A DNA stretch of 64,000 nt from Oscillospiraceae bacterium (GTDB lineage: Bacteria; Bacillota; Clostridia; Oscillospirales; Acutalibacteraceae), in assembly GCA_910574995.1 (NCBI GenBank), contig CAJTCS010000002.1, forward strand, positions 124,001 through 188,000, written 5' to 3'. The translations under genes and the position numbers were made by a program. The notes below the pieces were generated by a model. The model worked only from the letters and a program-made list of their open reading frames with translations, searched no databases and was not told the origin of the DNA. Numbering within the stretch: position 1 is the stretch's first letter; each line of letters opens with the position of its first letter. Positions 32,972-42,205 of the stretch are shown here, one piece after another.

Positions 32972-33413
32972 AAGTTCCTTTCCTCCTTTGTTGAGGCTGC
33001 CGCCTCAAGCTCTGCTTTAAGGAGCTTTTTGTAAAAAACCCCTTAAAAATCCTGAAAAACATTTCCTTCGCATGGAACTTGGCGGTAAAAAACCGCGTTT
33101 TGCGCCCGGTACCCCGCCTGTCCCGCTGCGTTGGTTTTGACCTGCGGTCAAAACGGAAAGAAATGGATTGCCCACAGGGAAAACGTAGTTTCCCTGCCTG
33201 GCAATGCATTTCTTTCCAGCCCGCGTACGCGGGCCGACGGGACTGCCTGCCAGGAATCGCCGCAAAGCGGCAAAGAAGTTTTAGGTCAAGCCTTTTCCAA
33301 AAGGCTTGCGGGGTCAAGGGGCAGGGCCCCCTGGAGGGGTGCGGGGGTGAGCGCGTCCCAGTGGGACGCTGCCGCGAACCGACCGAGCCGGCAGGCGAGA
33401 CTCGAAGCCCTGC
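32972..33413. repeat. Hairpin-dense intergenic repeat block between pheS and pheT
   Basis: No gene. It is a mosaic of palindromes: TTTTGACC-TGC-GGTCAAAA (33136-33154); a 63-base nested hairpin (33155-33217) whose outer arms are GGAAAGAAATG and CATTTCTTTCC and inner arms AGGGAAA and TTTCCCT; CCCGCGTACGCGGG (33220-33233); and AAGCCTTTT-CC-AAAAGGCTT. The style matches intergenic repeats scattered in Ruminococcaceae genomes. It probably does not stop transcription, since pheT must be expressed. Confidence 0.7.
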
Positions 33414-34442
33414 CTATTCGTGGGTAAATTGGGAGAGGGCTTTCAGGTTGCCGCTGTTTAGGTCGCGGATATCTTTCACGCCGTATTTCATCATTACCAG
33501 GCGGGTGAGCCCTAAGCCAAAAGCGAAGCCCGTGTACGTTTCCGGGTCGATGCCCCCGGCCTTCAATACGTTGGGATGGATCATGCCGCAGGGGCACAGC
33601 TCTACCCAGCCAGAGTGGTGGCAGGTAGAACAGCCCTCGCCGCCACAGATCAGGCAGTTAATGTCTAGCTCGAAGCCGGGCTCTACAAAAGGGAAGAAGC
33701 CTGGGCGCAGGCGCACCTTTACGTCCCGCTCAAATACCTCTGAAAGCATGGTTTTCATGAAGTAAATCAGGTTGGAGATGGAAATGTCCGTATCCACCAT
33801 AATGCCTTCCATCTGGAAGAAGGTGTTCTCATGGCTGGCGTCTATGGCCTCGTTGCGGAAACACCGTCCTGGGAAGATGGCCCGGCAGGGCGCGCCGTAT
33901 TTGCGCAGGATGGCATTTTGGGCAGCGGAGGTGTGGGTCTTTAAAAGCTGCCCGTTTTCCAGATAGTAAGTGTCCTGCATGTCCCGGGCCGGATGGTCTT
34001 TGGGGATGTTCACCGCCTCGAAGCATTCATAGTCGGTGACAATCTCCTTATAATCCTCGATGGTGAAACCCATAGAAGCGAAAATCTCCTCCAGCTGCCT
34101 TTGTACAATGGTGATGGGGTGGTAAGACCCGCTTACATCCGTTACAGGCAGCGTCACATCGTACCGTTCCGCAGCGCCTATCCGGCGCTGCATCTCCGCC
34201 TGGCGTATGGCTTCCACCTGCTGGGCCAGTTTGTCCTCTACTTGTTTTTTCAGCTGGTTGATATGCTGGCCCAGTTCCTTTTTCTGCTGGGCGTCCACCT
34301 CTTTCAGGCCTTTCAAAAGCTGGGTTACACAGCCCTTTTTACCCAGATAGGCCACCCGCAGCTTTTCCACCTGGTCGCTGCTGCCAGTTTTTTCCAGTTC
34401 CTCCTGGAACTGCTGGCGCAGCGCCTCAATCTTTTCTTTCAT
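33414..34442 (-). CDS. pheS: Phenylalanyl-tRNA synthetase alpha subunit
   Basis: 342 residues. N-terminal coiled coil (about 1-85) and class II catalytic core: motif 2 region HTSAAQNAILRKYGAPCRAI, FFQMEGIMVD, and motif 3 FAFGLGLTRLVMMKYG near the end. A CICGGEGCSTC-like Cys group (residues 265-275 region) may bind zinc. ATG 34442 is used; the longer frame overlaps the T-box terminator. Expression is set by the T-box leader upstream. Confidence 0.98.
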   Translation of the reverse strand: MKEKIEALRQQFQEELEKTGSSDQVEKLRVAYLGKKGCVTQLLKGLKEVDAQQKKELGQHINQLKKQVEDKLAQQVEAIRQAEMQRRIGAAERYDVTLPVTDVSGSYHPITIVQRQLEEIFASMGFTIEDYKEIVTDYECFEAVNIPKDHPARDMQDTYYLENGQLLKTHTSAAQNAILRKYGAPCRAIFPGRCFRNEAIDASHENTFFQMEGIMVDTDISISNLIYFMKTMLSEVFERDVKVRLRPGFFPFVEPGFELDINCLICGGEGCSTCHHSGWVELCPCGMIHPNVLKAGGIDPETYTGFAFGLGLTRLVMMKYGVKDIRDLNSGNLKALSQFTHE

Positions 34443-34530
34443 GTGGGTATTCCTTCCTTTCGTGTTCCTTTTTGTAGGGGATATGCTTCCCTTTAGCCTG
34501 CCAAGGATGGGAGAAGGCCCTCTGGCAGAC

Positions 34531-34845
34531 AGCAAAAAAAGCTTCGCCCCGGTTTTTGGGGCGAAGCTTTTTAAAAGCTACGCGGTACCACCCAATTTCA
34601 GCAAGCATACCCTATACAGGGCCTGCCTGCCCTCGTTGTGCCAGCCGGTAACGGGGCCACCCCGTCAGCGCCTACCACCGGGAAAAGCCGGCTTCAGCCC
34701 TGCCGCTCGGAAAGGAACTTCCCCCTGCCGGCCCCGTGCCAACGCTTACAGCCGGTGGCGCTGGCTCTCTGACCGGGCGGTACAAGGGTACTTTCTTTCT
34801 TCACCGCGTTTCACATATTTTTTATGTGCCGTACAGTAGGATACC
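34531..34845 (-). promoter_or_regulatory. T-box riboswitch for pheS-pheT (Phe specifier)
   Basis: On the minus strand: the AGAGAGCC motif of stem I, a specifier loop with GTTC giving codon TTC (Phe; TTC at 34717-34715), the conserved T-box AATTGGGTGGTACCGCG, and a terminator (GCTTCGCCCC / GGGGCGAAGC, then seven T). Uncharged tRNA-Phe should favour the antiterminator. This is the expected control for pheST. Confidence 0.92.
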
Positions 34846-34910
34846 ACACTTTACGGGAAGATGCAACCCCCCTCTTTATAAAGGGATGCGTTCAGGCGCG
34901 TATAGCCCCG

Positions 34911-35921
34911 TTAGAACCGGAATACCCGGTGGGTATAATGATGGAGCAGGTCGATACCCGCCTCTATGTCCTGTTTAGCGATGACCGAGCATTTGCTGTG
35001 GGCATAGCGGTCCACCACCGCGATGCCTGCCACCCGCACCCCTTCGTTTGAGAGGTTCATGCTGCTGGCGTCGGTACCGCCCCGGTCCATCACGCCCCGC
35101 TGATAGGGGATGTGCTTTTCCTCGCAGCAGGCCAGCATTTCATCCACTAGATATTCGTCCAACATGGCGCTGGGATCGCCTAAGGTGATGGCAATGCCCT
35201 CTCCCACCGCGTTGCAGCCGGTCAGGTCGCAGGGGTAGAAGTGGTCGGGCGTCACGTCCACCGAGACGCCTATGTCCGGTTTCACCTGGGCCGCGGCTGT
35301 TTTCGAGCCCCGGCATCCCACCTCCTCCTGTACGGAAAAGACATAGTATATGTCGTTGGGGCAGGCCCCTTCATTGCGCTTCAGCGCCTCCAACAGCATA
35401 AAGCACCCGGCCCGGTCGTCAAAGCTTTTGGCGCTGATGCGGCCGTTTTGCAGTTCGTACCAGGGGCCGATGAAGCCGCAGTAATCGCCTACTTGTACAT
35501 GTTTTTCCGCGTCCTCTTTGGTGGTGCAGCCAATGTCGACGAATAGCTTGTCACAGTTGTTCTTGGCGTTCTCGATATCCCCGCAGCCCACCACGCCGAT
35601 GGTGCCGTTTTGGAAGATGACCTGGTCGTTATATAGGGCGCTGGTCCATACCCAGCCCACCTTGCATACCAGGATGCGCCCGTCGTTTTCAACCTTCTTC
35701 ACCTGCAAGCCAACCTCGTCCATGTGGGCGGAAAGCATGACCTTTTTGCTTTCGCCGCTTTGGCGCCCTTTTTTCAGGGCGATAATATTGCCAATGTTGT
35801 CTACCTGCACCTTATCGCACAGCCCCTCCAGCTCCCGAAGGATGATAGCGCGCACGTTTTTTTCTCGGCCCGCCACACCCCAGGCCTGGGTCAATTCCTT
35901 CAACAGATCATAGTTTAGCAT
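34911..35921 (-). CDS. M42-family (FrvX-like) metallopeptidase
   Basis: 336 residues. Aminopeptidase with two-metal site residues in LSAHMDEVGL, SFDDRAGC, and the acidic pair in VQEEVGCRGS; further ligand in SVDVTPDH and a late His in RYAHSKCS. It cleaves peptides or deblocks N-termini in the cytoplasm. ATG 35921 starts the conserved MLNYDLLKELTQAWGVAG; the longer frame is rejected. Divergent from the cotJ operon. Confidence 0.92.
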   Translation of the reverse strand: MLNYDLLKELTQAWGVAGREKNVRAIILRELEGLCDKVQVDNIGNIIALKKGRQSGESKKVMLSAHMDEVGLQVKKVENDGRILVCKVGWVWTSALYNDQVIFQNGTIGVVGCGDIENAKNNCDKLFVDIGCTTKEDAEKHVQVGDYCGFIGPWYELQNGRISAKSFDDRAGCFMLLEALKRNEGACPNDIYYVFSVQEEVGCRGSKTAAAQVKPDIGVSVDVTPDHFYPCDLTGCNAVGEGIAITLGDPSAMLDEYLVDEMLACCEEKHIPYQRGVMDRGGTDASSMNLSNEGVRVAGIAVVDRYAHSKCSVIAKQDIEAGIDLLHHYTHRVFRF

Positions 35922-36141
35922 AGCTTCTTTTCCCCTTTTCAATATGTGGTAAGGCAAATCCCGTTCCCTTCTATAACAACCCTCCTGCCCTGAAACGTTT
36001 CAATACCCTAAAGTATAACATGTCCCGCCGCTTTTGTCCAGAGAGCCAGCGGGAAGAGGCGTGGCCCCCATAAATGTTTTGGCATGTGTATTTCCCTGCG
36101 GGATGGAACCAAGCGCGGCGGCACCCTGCCAGGGGCCGTCA

Positions 36142-36166
36142 CATATTTCCAGGGCAGGCATACCCT
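36142..36166 (+). promoter_or_regulatory. Possible sigma-E-like promoter of the cotJ operon
   Basis: CATATT (36142-36147) and CATACCCT (36159-36166) recall the sporulation sigma-E boxes, but the spacer is about two bases shorter than usual. The region 35,922-36,225 shows nothing else. Confidence 0.3.
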
Positions 36167-36225
36167 ATAGTACGGGACAAGACAGGAGGTCCCAGGGAAA
36201 ACCATAGTAGAAAGGAGCGATCATT

Positions 36226-36432
36226 TTGGCAGAAGAGATCATAGGCGGCCAGTCTTGCGGACTGTATAATGACCTTACGCCCCTGCCCAAAGACCCTGTG
36301 CCCGCCATGGCCTATGTGCCCTACCAGCAGTGGTGCGCAAACCTCCACAGCGCAGAGCGGGCCCTGGATGCGGGGACGCTGTTCCCTGTACTGGATAAAC
36401 CCTTTTATGGGAGGAGGGAGGAGCCCAGATGA
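36226..36432 (+). CDS. cotJA: Spore coat-associated protein CotJA
   Basis: 68 residues with the CotJA pattern VPAMAYVPYQQWCANLHSAE, then GTLFPVLDKPFYG. TTG start, 8 bases after AAAGGAG. In Bacillus, the CotJ proteins are inner coat components made in the mother cell. The stop overlaps the cotJB ATG (ATGA). A recombinase frame runs antisense through its 3' end. Confidence 0.9.
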   Translation: MAEEIIGGQSCGLYNDLTPLPKDPVPAMAYVPYQQWCANLHSAERALDAGTLFPVLDKPFYGRREEPR

Positions 36433-36680
36433 ACGAGGAACAGGCCCTGCGCCGGCGTATCAGCGCAATACAATTCGCATGCTGGGAGCTCCACCTGTTT
36501 TTGGACACCCATCCCAATAACTGTGACGCGGCCCGGAAGCTGGAGGAGTACCGCAAGCAGCTGAAGCAGCTGACAGAGGAATTCCAGGAAAAATTCGGCC
36601 CCATAGGGGAGACCCCCCAGAATACCAGCCGTTGGGCGTGGATCAGCGACCCCTGGCCCTGGGAAAAGGAGGCAAACTGA
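36429..36680 (+). CDS. cotJB: Spore coat protein CotJB
   Basis: 83 residues: ISAIQFACWELHLFLDTHPN, then ALRKLEEYRKQ-like helices and a Trp-rich end (SRWAWISDPWPWEKEAN). Typical CotJB length and order. The ATG overlaps the cotJA stop, and its stop directly abuts the cotJC ATG, so the three genes are coupled. Confidence 0.9.
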   Translation: MNEEQALRRRISAIQFACWELHLFLDTHPNNCDAARKLEEYRKQLKQLTEEFQEKFGPIGETPQNTSRWAWISDPWPWEKEAN

Positions 36681-36865
36681 ATGTTTGTATACGAAAAGCG
36701 GCTGCAATACCCAGTGCACATCCACACCCCCAACGCCAAGCTGGCTAAAATCATCATCAGCCAGTATGGAGGGCCGCATGGTGAAATAGGCGCATCTTTG
36801 CGCTATCTCAGCCAGCGGTATTCTATGCCCTATCCAGAGCTGCGCGCTATCCTGACAGACGTAGG
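36681..36865 (+). CDS. cotJC: CotJC manganese-catalase-like coat protein, 5' part (interrupted)
   Basis: First 61 codons of CotJC (MFVYEKRLQYPVHIHT, YGGPHGEIGASLRYLSQRY, then LRAILTDVG). After G61 the family sequence stops; the frame continues 10 junk codons (SEAPEMRRF-like) to a TGA at 36896. The missing rest is at 49,156-49,570. Joining at the shared GG gives ...LTDVG-TEELGHLEM..., a seamless 199-residue protein. Metal ligands of the manganese-catalase fold are split between the halves, so the present fragment cannot be active. Confidence 0.93.
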
Positions 36866-36880
36866 TAGTGAAGCCCCTGA
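36852..36880 (+). mobile_element. attL of the cotJC element
   Basis: Chromosomal half GACAGACGTA, core GG (36864-36865), element half TAGT then GAAGCCCC. Only GG is shared with the right end. The half-site GAAGCCCC mirrors GGTGCTTC at the right end. Confidence 0.85.
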
Positions 36881-38528
36881 AATGCGGCGTTTTTGACGGC
36901 GGTGCATTTTCAGGGGCAAAGGCTTTTTTTGCTGCTATTGCAACCGTGAAGCTCCACTTTAATGGTAGCAGATTCAAGTACACATCAATATTATCCCGGT
37001 CATGCACCACCATCTTATCCAGGATATGTGTGTAAAACTCATCCTCATATTCCACGCCGTTTATGATTTCCTGGATAGCTTTCGTGCTTTCTGTAATCAG
37101 TTCCTGCTGCTCCCTTACCATCTCCTGCTGCTTCTCAACACTGTCTATCACCGACTGCGTCTCGGCTATCTCGCTGTCGCATTTTGCCCGCGCGGCGGCA
37201 AATTCTTCTTTTGTCACGTCACCGGACATATAGAGATCAATCAGCTTGGCGCGCCTGTCCTCAATGGCTTTTATCTGTGTTTCCAGCTTTGCCACGTCCG
37301 TGCCGGTGGTGTCCATGGCAATGATGGACTTGATAACAGAGAGCAAATTCTCCGTGATTTTCTGCCGGTTCAACTTCAATTCTCTGGTGACAAGGCACAT
37401 AATATGAACCGCGTCCTCGTTGCGGATGCTCGGCCCGAAGCAGCCCACCTGATTGCCCGCCTTGTCAACATGGGGACTGCCGTGGGTGGCGGCCTCATAG
37501 CAGCGCCACGCCTTGTAGCGGCTCCCGTCCTTGCGGGTCTTGTACCGGGCCACATAGCTGGCTCCGCAGCACCCGCACTTGATTTTCCCGGAGAAGGGGT
37601 AGCGGTTTGAGTGTTTGGCCTTACCCTCCTGGGAGAGGGAGCGCTCGTCTAAAATGCGGTTGGCTTCATCGAACAGTTCCCGGGAGATGATGGGCTCGTG
37701 GTGGTCTTTGATAATGACAAATTCCTCCTGGCCCCGATTGTACTTCTTTTCGTGGGAGAGGAAGTCTGGTGTATAGGTTTTCTTCTGCACTAAATCCCCG
37801 CAATATTTTTCGTTGCGCAGCAGCCGGAGTATTACGGTGTTCTGCCACTCCTTCACCCGCATGGGCCGTATGCCCTCTTCCCGAAGCTCACGGGCTATCA
37901 CATGGGTGCCCTTGCCCTCGTTGACAAATTTGTGGAAGATAAGACGCACGACCTTGGCGCCTTCCTCATTGACAGTCATTTTCCCGTCCTTCACATCGTA
38001 GCCCAGCATACTTCGTCCGAACACAACGCCCTGCTCCATCTGGCGCTTCTGCCCCCATTTGACACGCTCGGAAGTCTTGCGGCTTTCCTCCTGTGCGATA
38101 GAGGACATAATGGCAAGGCGAAGCTCCGCATCGCCGTCTAAGGTGTTAATGTTGTCGTTTAGAAAGATAACGCCGACGCCGTGCTTTTTGAGGTCACGGG
38201 TGTAGAATATGCTGTCAAGGGTATTTCTCGCAAAACGAGAAATCTCTTTAGTGATAATCAAATCAAAATCGCCGTTTTTGGCACACGCAATCATGCGGTT
38301 AAATTCTTTTCGCTTTTTCGTGTTCGTGCCTGAGATACCCTCGTCCGCGAACACTGCATACAGCTCCCAATCGGGATTACGCTCAATATACTGGCGGAAA
38401 TACCGCTGCTGGCTTTCAAAAGAATTGGCTTGGTCTTCATTGTCCGTGGACACGCGGCAGTAAGCGGCTACGCGCCTTTTTTTGTCCACCAGCTTATATT
38501 CCTGGTTCATAAGTTCGTATCGGTTCAT
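36866..38528 (-). CDS. Large serine recombinase whose 3' end crosses attL
   Basis: Resolvase catalytic domain (about 18-165: RVAAYCRVSTDNEDQANSFE with catalytic Ser, then ISRFARNTLDS), recombinase domain (180-290), zinc-ribbon (KIKCGCCGASY and later Cys) and a coiled-coil region (about 400-480). ATG 38528 follows AAAGGAG. Element-encoded codons 1-554 end at the core. In this integrated form the frame runs on through antisense cotJC and cotJB to a stop at 36405 (707 residues). In the excised circle the same frame enters the 73-codon tail at 48,932-49,153 and stops (628 residues). Confidence 0.93.
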
Positions 38529-38632
38529 AGGTCTACTCCTTTCCCAGCGGATTTTGCCGCCGTTATTTCCATTGTAAATAAAGCGCCGTACAGTGTCAAA
38601 TGTGCGAAAAACCGCTATGTAAAAACGCCAAG

Positions 38633-38842
38633 CTATGCTCGGCGCTGTATCTTTTGACTTTGTATATTTCTCTTTTCAAGCTCGACCATGCAGCGCTGCC
38701 GCTGGGATAAAGTCAGCAGTTCCCGCCGCTCCAAGGAATGAAGCACGGCCTTTTGAACGTTCAGCAGGAATGCCGCGTGTTCCTGTGCTGTCAGCTCCGG
38801 AACAGGCGCGCCGGTATATACAAACTCTCTATGTTTCAGCAG
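38633..38842 (-). CDS. Small mobile-element protein, non-ATG start
   Basis: About 69 codons: LKHREFVYTGAPVPELTAQE, HAAFLLNVQKAVLHSLERRE, then LTLSQRQRCMVELEKRN. The composition and helix pattern look like a real protein. GGGAGG lies 6 bases before CTG 38842, and no ATG is near, so a CTG start is likely. It overlaps the end of the MazF-like gene by 14 bp. Function unknown. Confidence 0.5.
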   Translation of the reverse strand: MLKHREFVYTGAPVPELTAQEHAAFLLNVQKAVLHSLERRELLTLSQRQRCMVELEKRNIQSQKIQRRA

Positions 38843-39428
38843 CGGACACCTCCCTCGCTTCCACTATATGAATCGCCGTTTGTCCCATAGTACAGGGATA
38901 TCGAAGATTGATACTGATAGCCAGAGCACGGTTCATGCCGTCAATATGGTGCGGCTTTAGGTGGCCGATGTACTTGCCCAGCCTGTGCTTGTCGATGGTA
39001 CGAAGCTGCTCCATCAGAATAACAGAGGGCAGTTCCAGACCGTCCTCGCTATCAATAAAATAATGCGTAGGCAACCGAGGCTTCACCCCCACTTTGCTGG
39101 TAATGGCTGCAATAATGACGGTAGGACTGAACCGGTTGCCCACGTTGTTCTGGATAATCACCACCGGGCGGTAGCCCTCTTGCTCTGAGCCAACGCCCTT
39201 GCCGAGATTGGCATAATACATATCATAGGCGTCCATGTGCCAGCCGTTCATGAATTGCAGGTTGTCACGATCCCAATTCACTTTGTTAGCCTCCGCGTCG
39301 CGGGGAAAGCTGACCATATAAATCTCGGAGCGCTCCCCGGCGGCAAAGGCCGTAGTCGCCAGCCCCGAAAAGGCCAGCAGGACGGCCATGAATATGGCCA
39401 AAGTTCTTTTGAAAATGCTGTTTTTCAT
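38829..39428 (-). CDS. MazF/PemK-like protein with an N-terminal signal peptide
   Basis: 199 residues. Residues 1-30 form a classic signal peptide (KR, then LAIFMAVLLAFSGLATTAFA with an AFA-A cleavage site). From about 75 on it is PemK/MazF-like: YYANLGKGVGSEQEGYRPVV, IIQNNVGNRFSPTVIIAAIT, then MEQLRTIDKHRLGKYIGHL. MazF toxins act on cytoplasmic RNA, so an export signal is odd: it may be a fused leader, a secreted toxin, or a translation-start artefact. A strong site (AGGAGG) precedes ATG 39428. Confidence 0.8.
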   Translation of the reverse strand: MKNSIFKRTLAIFMAVLLAFSGLATTAFAAGERSEIYMVSFPRDAEANKVNWDRDNLQFMNGWHMDAYDMYYANLGKGVGSEQEGYRPVVIIQNNVGNRFSPTVIIAAITSKVGVKPRLPTHYFIDSEDGLELPSVILMEQLRTIDKHRLGKYIGHLKPHHIDGMNRALAISINLRYPCTMGQTAIHIVEAREVSAAET

Positions 39429-39502
39429 TGAGTGAAATCCTCCTTTTTGACAAAAGAAAAGACGCACCGTTTTATGGGTGCGTCCGAAAGGTTTATTTTC
39501 TT

Positions 39503-40219
39503 TTAAGCATAGCCGATATAAATGTTGTAGCTGCCGCCGCCAGCCGATTCATACCAAATCCAAACATCCGTGATGTCCGGGTCGTTGGCATAGCGGTTGA
39601 GCCTGCTCTGAATGTCGCCCTCGATGTTGTTGCAGTGCGCGCCTGCCGGGATGGGATTATCCCAACAGTCCACCGCTGAACTCTCCAGGGTCAGGCCCAC
39701 GCCAGCGGCGTAGCTTTGCGCGTATCCGACCCAATAGCCGATATCAAAGGCGGGTTCCTCAACCACCGGCTCCGGAGTAGGTTCTGGTGGTGCAGGTGTT
39801 GGGGCTGGCGGCTCCGGCGTGGGAACAGGCGTGGGGACTGGTGTTGGTATAGGCGTGGGTGCAGGGGTAGAAGCAGCTTGCACTTTTGGCTGTGGTTTTG
39901 GTGTGGAATCTGCTTGCTTTGGCGGTTCGGTGGTGTGGACTGCCGGGGATTCTTCTTTCTGAACAGGTTGCTTTTCTTTTTCGTTTTCAGCAGATTTTGG
40001 AGTGGATTTTGGGCGCTCGGTGGGGGCAGCAGGCGCTTTACTGGAAACAGCAGTCTTTTTACTTTCCGAAGAAGAAGCGGGCCGCTCCACCGCTGAACTT
40101 GCAGCACTCACCACTTGTGTGGAATCGACCTCTGAAACCTCTGGAATTTGTGCATCCGTGCAGCCTGACAACGAGAAAATCAACAGAACAACAGCCAAGA
40201 ATCGTATGTGTTTTTTCAT
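39503..40219 (-). CDS. Proline-rich surface lipoprotein
   Basis: 238 residues. Signal peptide with lipobox LSGC (Cys about residue 20), a Ser/Ala/Lys-rich stretch, a Pro-rich spacer with PTPVPTP-type repeats (about 120-165), and a C-terminal globular part (FDIGYWVGYAQSYAAGVGLT ... WIWYESAGGGSYNIYIGYA). ATG 40219 lies 8 bases after AGGAGG. Anchored outside the membrane; function unknown. Seen next to partition genes of the element. Confidence 0.85.
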   Translation of the reverse strand: MKKHIRFLAVVLLIFSLSGCTDAQIPEVSEVDSTQVVSAASSAVERPASSSESKKTAVSSKAPAAPTERPKSTPKSAENEKEKQPVQKEESPAVHTTEPPKQADSTPKPQPKVQAASTPAPTPIPTPVPTPVPTPEPPAPTPAPPEPTPEPVVEEPAFDIGYWVGYAQSYAAGVGLTLESSAVDCWDNPIPAGAHCNNIEGDIQSRLNRYANDPDITDVWIWYESAGGGSYNIYIGYA

Positions 40220-40402
40220 GGAAATTACCTCCTTATGTGCTTCTATTGTAAGCAAAAAGAGGTTCCATTTCAAAGGTACGAATCTGGCTTTTATACTTCT
40301 CTTTTTTCAGTTAGTACAGCAGGTAAGAGGGGGTGAGGTGTGGAGAGGGGGAGGACGAGAATCCACCGTTGTCATGCAGACATAGCTACCCCTTGTGAGT
40401 GC

Positions 40403-41359
40403 CTACCGCTCCATTTCCCGCTGGCGCTTGCGGTACATTTCCAGCGCTTTGACAATGGTATCTTCAATTTTCTGCGCGGGCGTCCCCGGCGCAAAATACT
40501 TGCTGATACGCTCTTTGGGAATCTTGAATTGCTCCACCTGATTGCCCTTTTCCTCCTGCATGATGGAGAGCATGACGTCCTCGTTGAGTTTCCCGGCCTG
40601 AGAAAAATCCTTCATCTTGATGGCCTGGGCATGGGAGGGGGTGCAGTCCTCCACCTCGATAAGCTCAAAGAGGACCGTTTGTTCCTCCGGGGTCAGGTAG
40701 GAAAGCTCTACGGCAGGACGGAGCGCCATTTGGGGCTTGTCCTTCTCTTTCAGCACGGAGTTATCTACTAAATCCAGAAGGTCAGGGGTGAGATTGGTTA
40801 AGCGGATATAGCGCTGAATTTGGGTTTTGCTGTCGGGCGTGTTATCTGCCAGAACTTCAACCGAACGGATACCAAGTAACTTGTGCCCCACTGGGTCACA
40901 AGTTAAATCTGTGCGACTGCCTTGTTGCCGCCGCATAGCGTCCAGTTTCATTTTATAGGCAAATGCCTTCTCGCTGGGCAGAATCTGCTCTCGCTGCAAA
41001 TTGGAATCCACCATAATAATAGTGGCTTCATCGTCAGTCAACTCGCGGACAATGCAGGGGACGGTTTCTAACTTGGCAAGTTCACTGGCTTTTTTGCGCC
41101 TGTGCCCTGCCACCATCTCATAGCCGCCCTCTGGCCTGGGACGCACTAAACCGGGAACTAACACTCCGTACTGCCGCACACTGTCAGCCATCTCCGTCAG
41201 GCTCTCGTCCATGCGCACCTTGAAGGGGTGATTGGGGAAATCGCTGATTTCACTAAGCGGAATATCCCGAACGCTCTCCCTCTTTTCCTCCTCCCGCTGG
41301 GCCTGGGTGGTGAACAGGCTATCTACTGAAAGCAGATTTGCTGCGCTGTTTATTGCCAA
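40403..41359 (-). CDS. ParB-family partition protein
   Basis: 318 residues. ParB/Srx nuclease-like domain (about 30-125: [31 protein letters not shown]), then a helix-turn-helix region ([20 protein letters not shown]). It would bind a parS centromere and load ParA-driven segregation. TTG start overlaps the end of parA by 41 bp. With ParA it indicates that the element's circular form is segregated like a plasmid. Confidence 0.93.
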   Translation of the reverse strand: MAINSAANLLSVDSLFTTQAQREEEKRESVRDIPLSEISDFPNHPFKVRMDESLTEMADSVRQYGVLVPGLVRPRPEGGYEMVAGHRRKKASELAKLETVPCIVRELTDDEATIIMVDSNLQREQILPSEKAFAYKMKLDAMRRQQGSRTDLTCDPVGHKLLGIRSVEVLADNTPDSKTQIQRYIRLTNLTPDLLDLVDNSVLKEKDKPQMALRPAVELSYLTPEEQTVLFELIEVEDCTPSHAQAIKMKDFSQAGKLNEDVMLSIMQEEKGNQVEQFKIPKERISKYFAPGTPAQKIEDTIVKALEMYRKRQREMER

Positions 41360-42137
41360 TCTCCGTCACCTCCTTCACCAGACTGCGGTAGCTGTCAGCA
41401 GCGCGGCCCCTGGGTTCGTGCCGGAAAATGCTCTTGTCCGCCGTGCTGATTTCCGCAAGCCTCACCGTAGAGGGGATAACCGTCTGCAAAACCGGCAGAT
41501 ATTTCCCAAAGTTCTCCTTGACCGATTTCACAATATCTTTACGAAAATTGGTGTCGTTGGCCATGGTCAGGAATGCCCCACCGATTTTCAGCTTGGGGTT
41601 GATATGCTGCTGGACATTCTGCACCGTGCCGATAAGTTCTGTCATGTCCTCGGCGGCGAGATAGTCCGCCTGCACCGGGATAAGCACATAGTCAGCAGCA
41701 GATAGGGCGTTGATTACCAGCATACCCAGGGAGGGGCGGCAGTCCAGCAGTACATAGTCGTACTTGTCCTTAACGTCAGTTAGATACTGCCGCAAAACAG
41801 TTTCTCGGCTAAAGGCGTTCACCAGCCCAATCTCCACCGCCGTTAGGGAACGGTTCGCCGGAACAAAGTCGAAGCCCTCGCCGTGGTGCATGATTTCCGG
41901 GTGCCCCTCCCTGGGGACGCCTGCTACAATGTCGTTCATGACGTTGCCCAGGGTCAGCGGGAGATCGTGGGGCTTGCGCTGGCCCAGCATTTTAGTTAGG
42001 TCACCTTGGGGGTCAACGTCTACCAACAGGACGCGCTTGCCGTCCATGGCCAGACCAGCCCCAAGGTTGAATACTGTTGTGCTTTTTCCGACGCCGCCTT
42101 TCTGGTTCGCTACCGCGATTACTTTTGTGTTCGCCAT
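41319..42137 (-). CDS. ParA-family ATPase
   Basis: 272 residues. Deviant Walker A KGGVGKST with signature Lys, switch [10 protein letters not shown], and Walker [11 protein letters not shown]. Partition ATPase. ATG 42137 lies 7 bases after AAGGAGG. First gene of the operon parA-parB. Hairpins separate it from the AbiEi-like gene. Confidence 0.95.
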   Translation of the reverse strand: MANTKVIAVANQKGGVGKSTTVFNLGAGLAMDGKRVLLVDVDPQGDLTKMLGQRKPHDLPLTLGNVMNDIVAGVPREGHPEIMHHGEGFDFVPANRSLTAVEIGLVNAFSRETVLRQYLTDVKDKYDYVLLDCRPSLGMLVINALSAADYVLIPVQADYLAAEDMTELIGTVQNVQQHINPKLKIGGAFLTMANDTNFRKDIVKSVKENFGKYLPVLQTVIPSTVRLAEISTADKSIFRHEPRGRAADSYRSLVKEVTEIGNKQRSKSAFSR

Positions 42138-42161
42138 ATGGGTTCCTCCTTCCTAATAGAT

Positions 42162-42189
42162 TAGCCGCCCACAATTAAGTGGACGGCTA
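42162..42189. repeat. Inverted repeat upstream of parA
   Basis: TAGCCGCCCAC (42162-42172) and GTGGACGGCTA (42179-42189), one mismatch. Possible operator or parS-like site for ParB; not proven. Confidence 0.5.
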
Positions 42190-42205
42190 TGTAGGAAAAT
42201 AGAAA

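Noticed and set aside
36405..36865. C-terminal 153 residues of the recombinase frame as a real domain
   Set aside because: They are antisense to cotJB and cotJC and differ from the conserved 73-codon tail at the other end of the element. They arise from integration.
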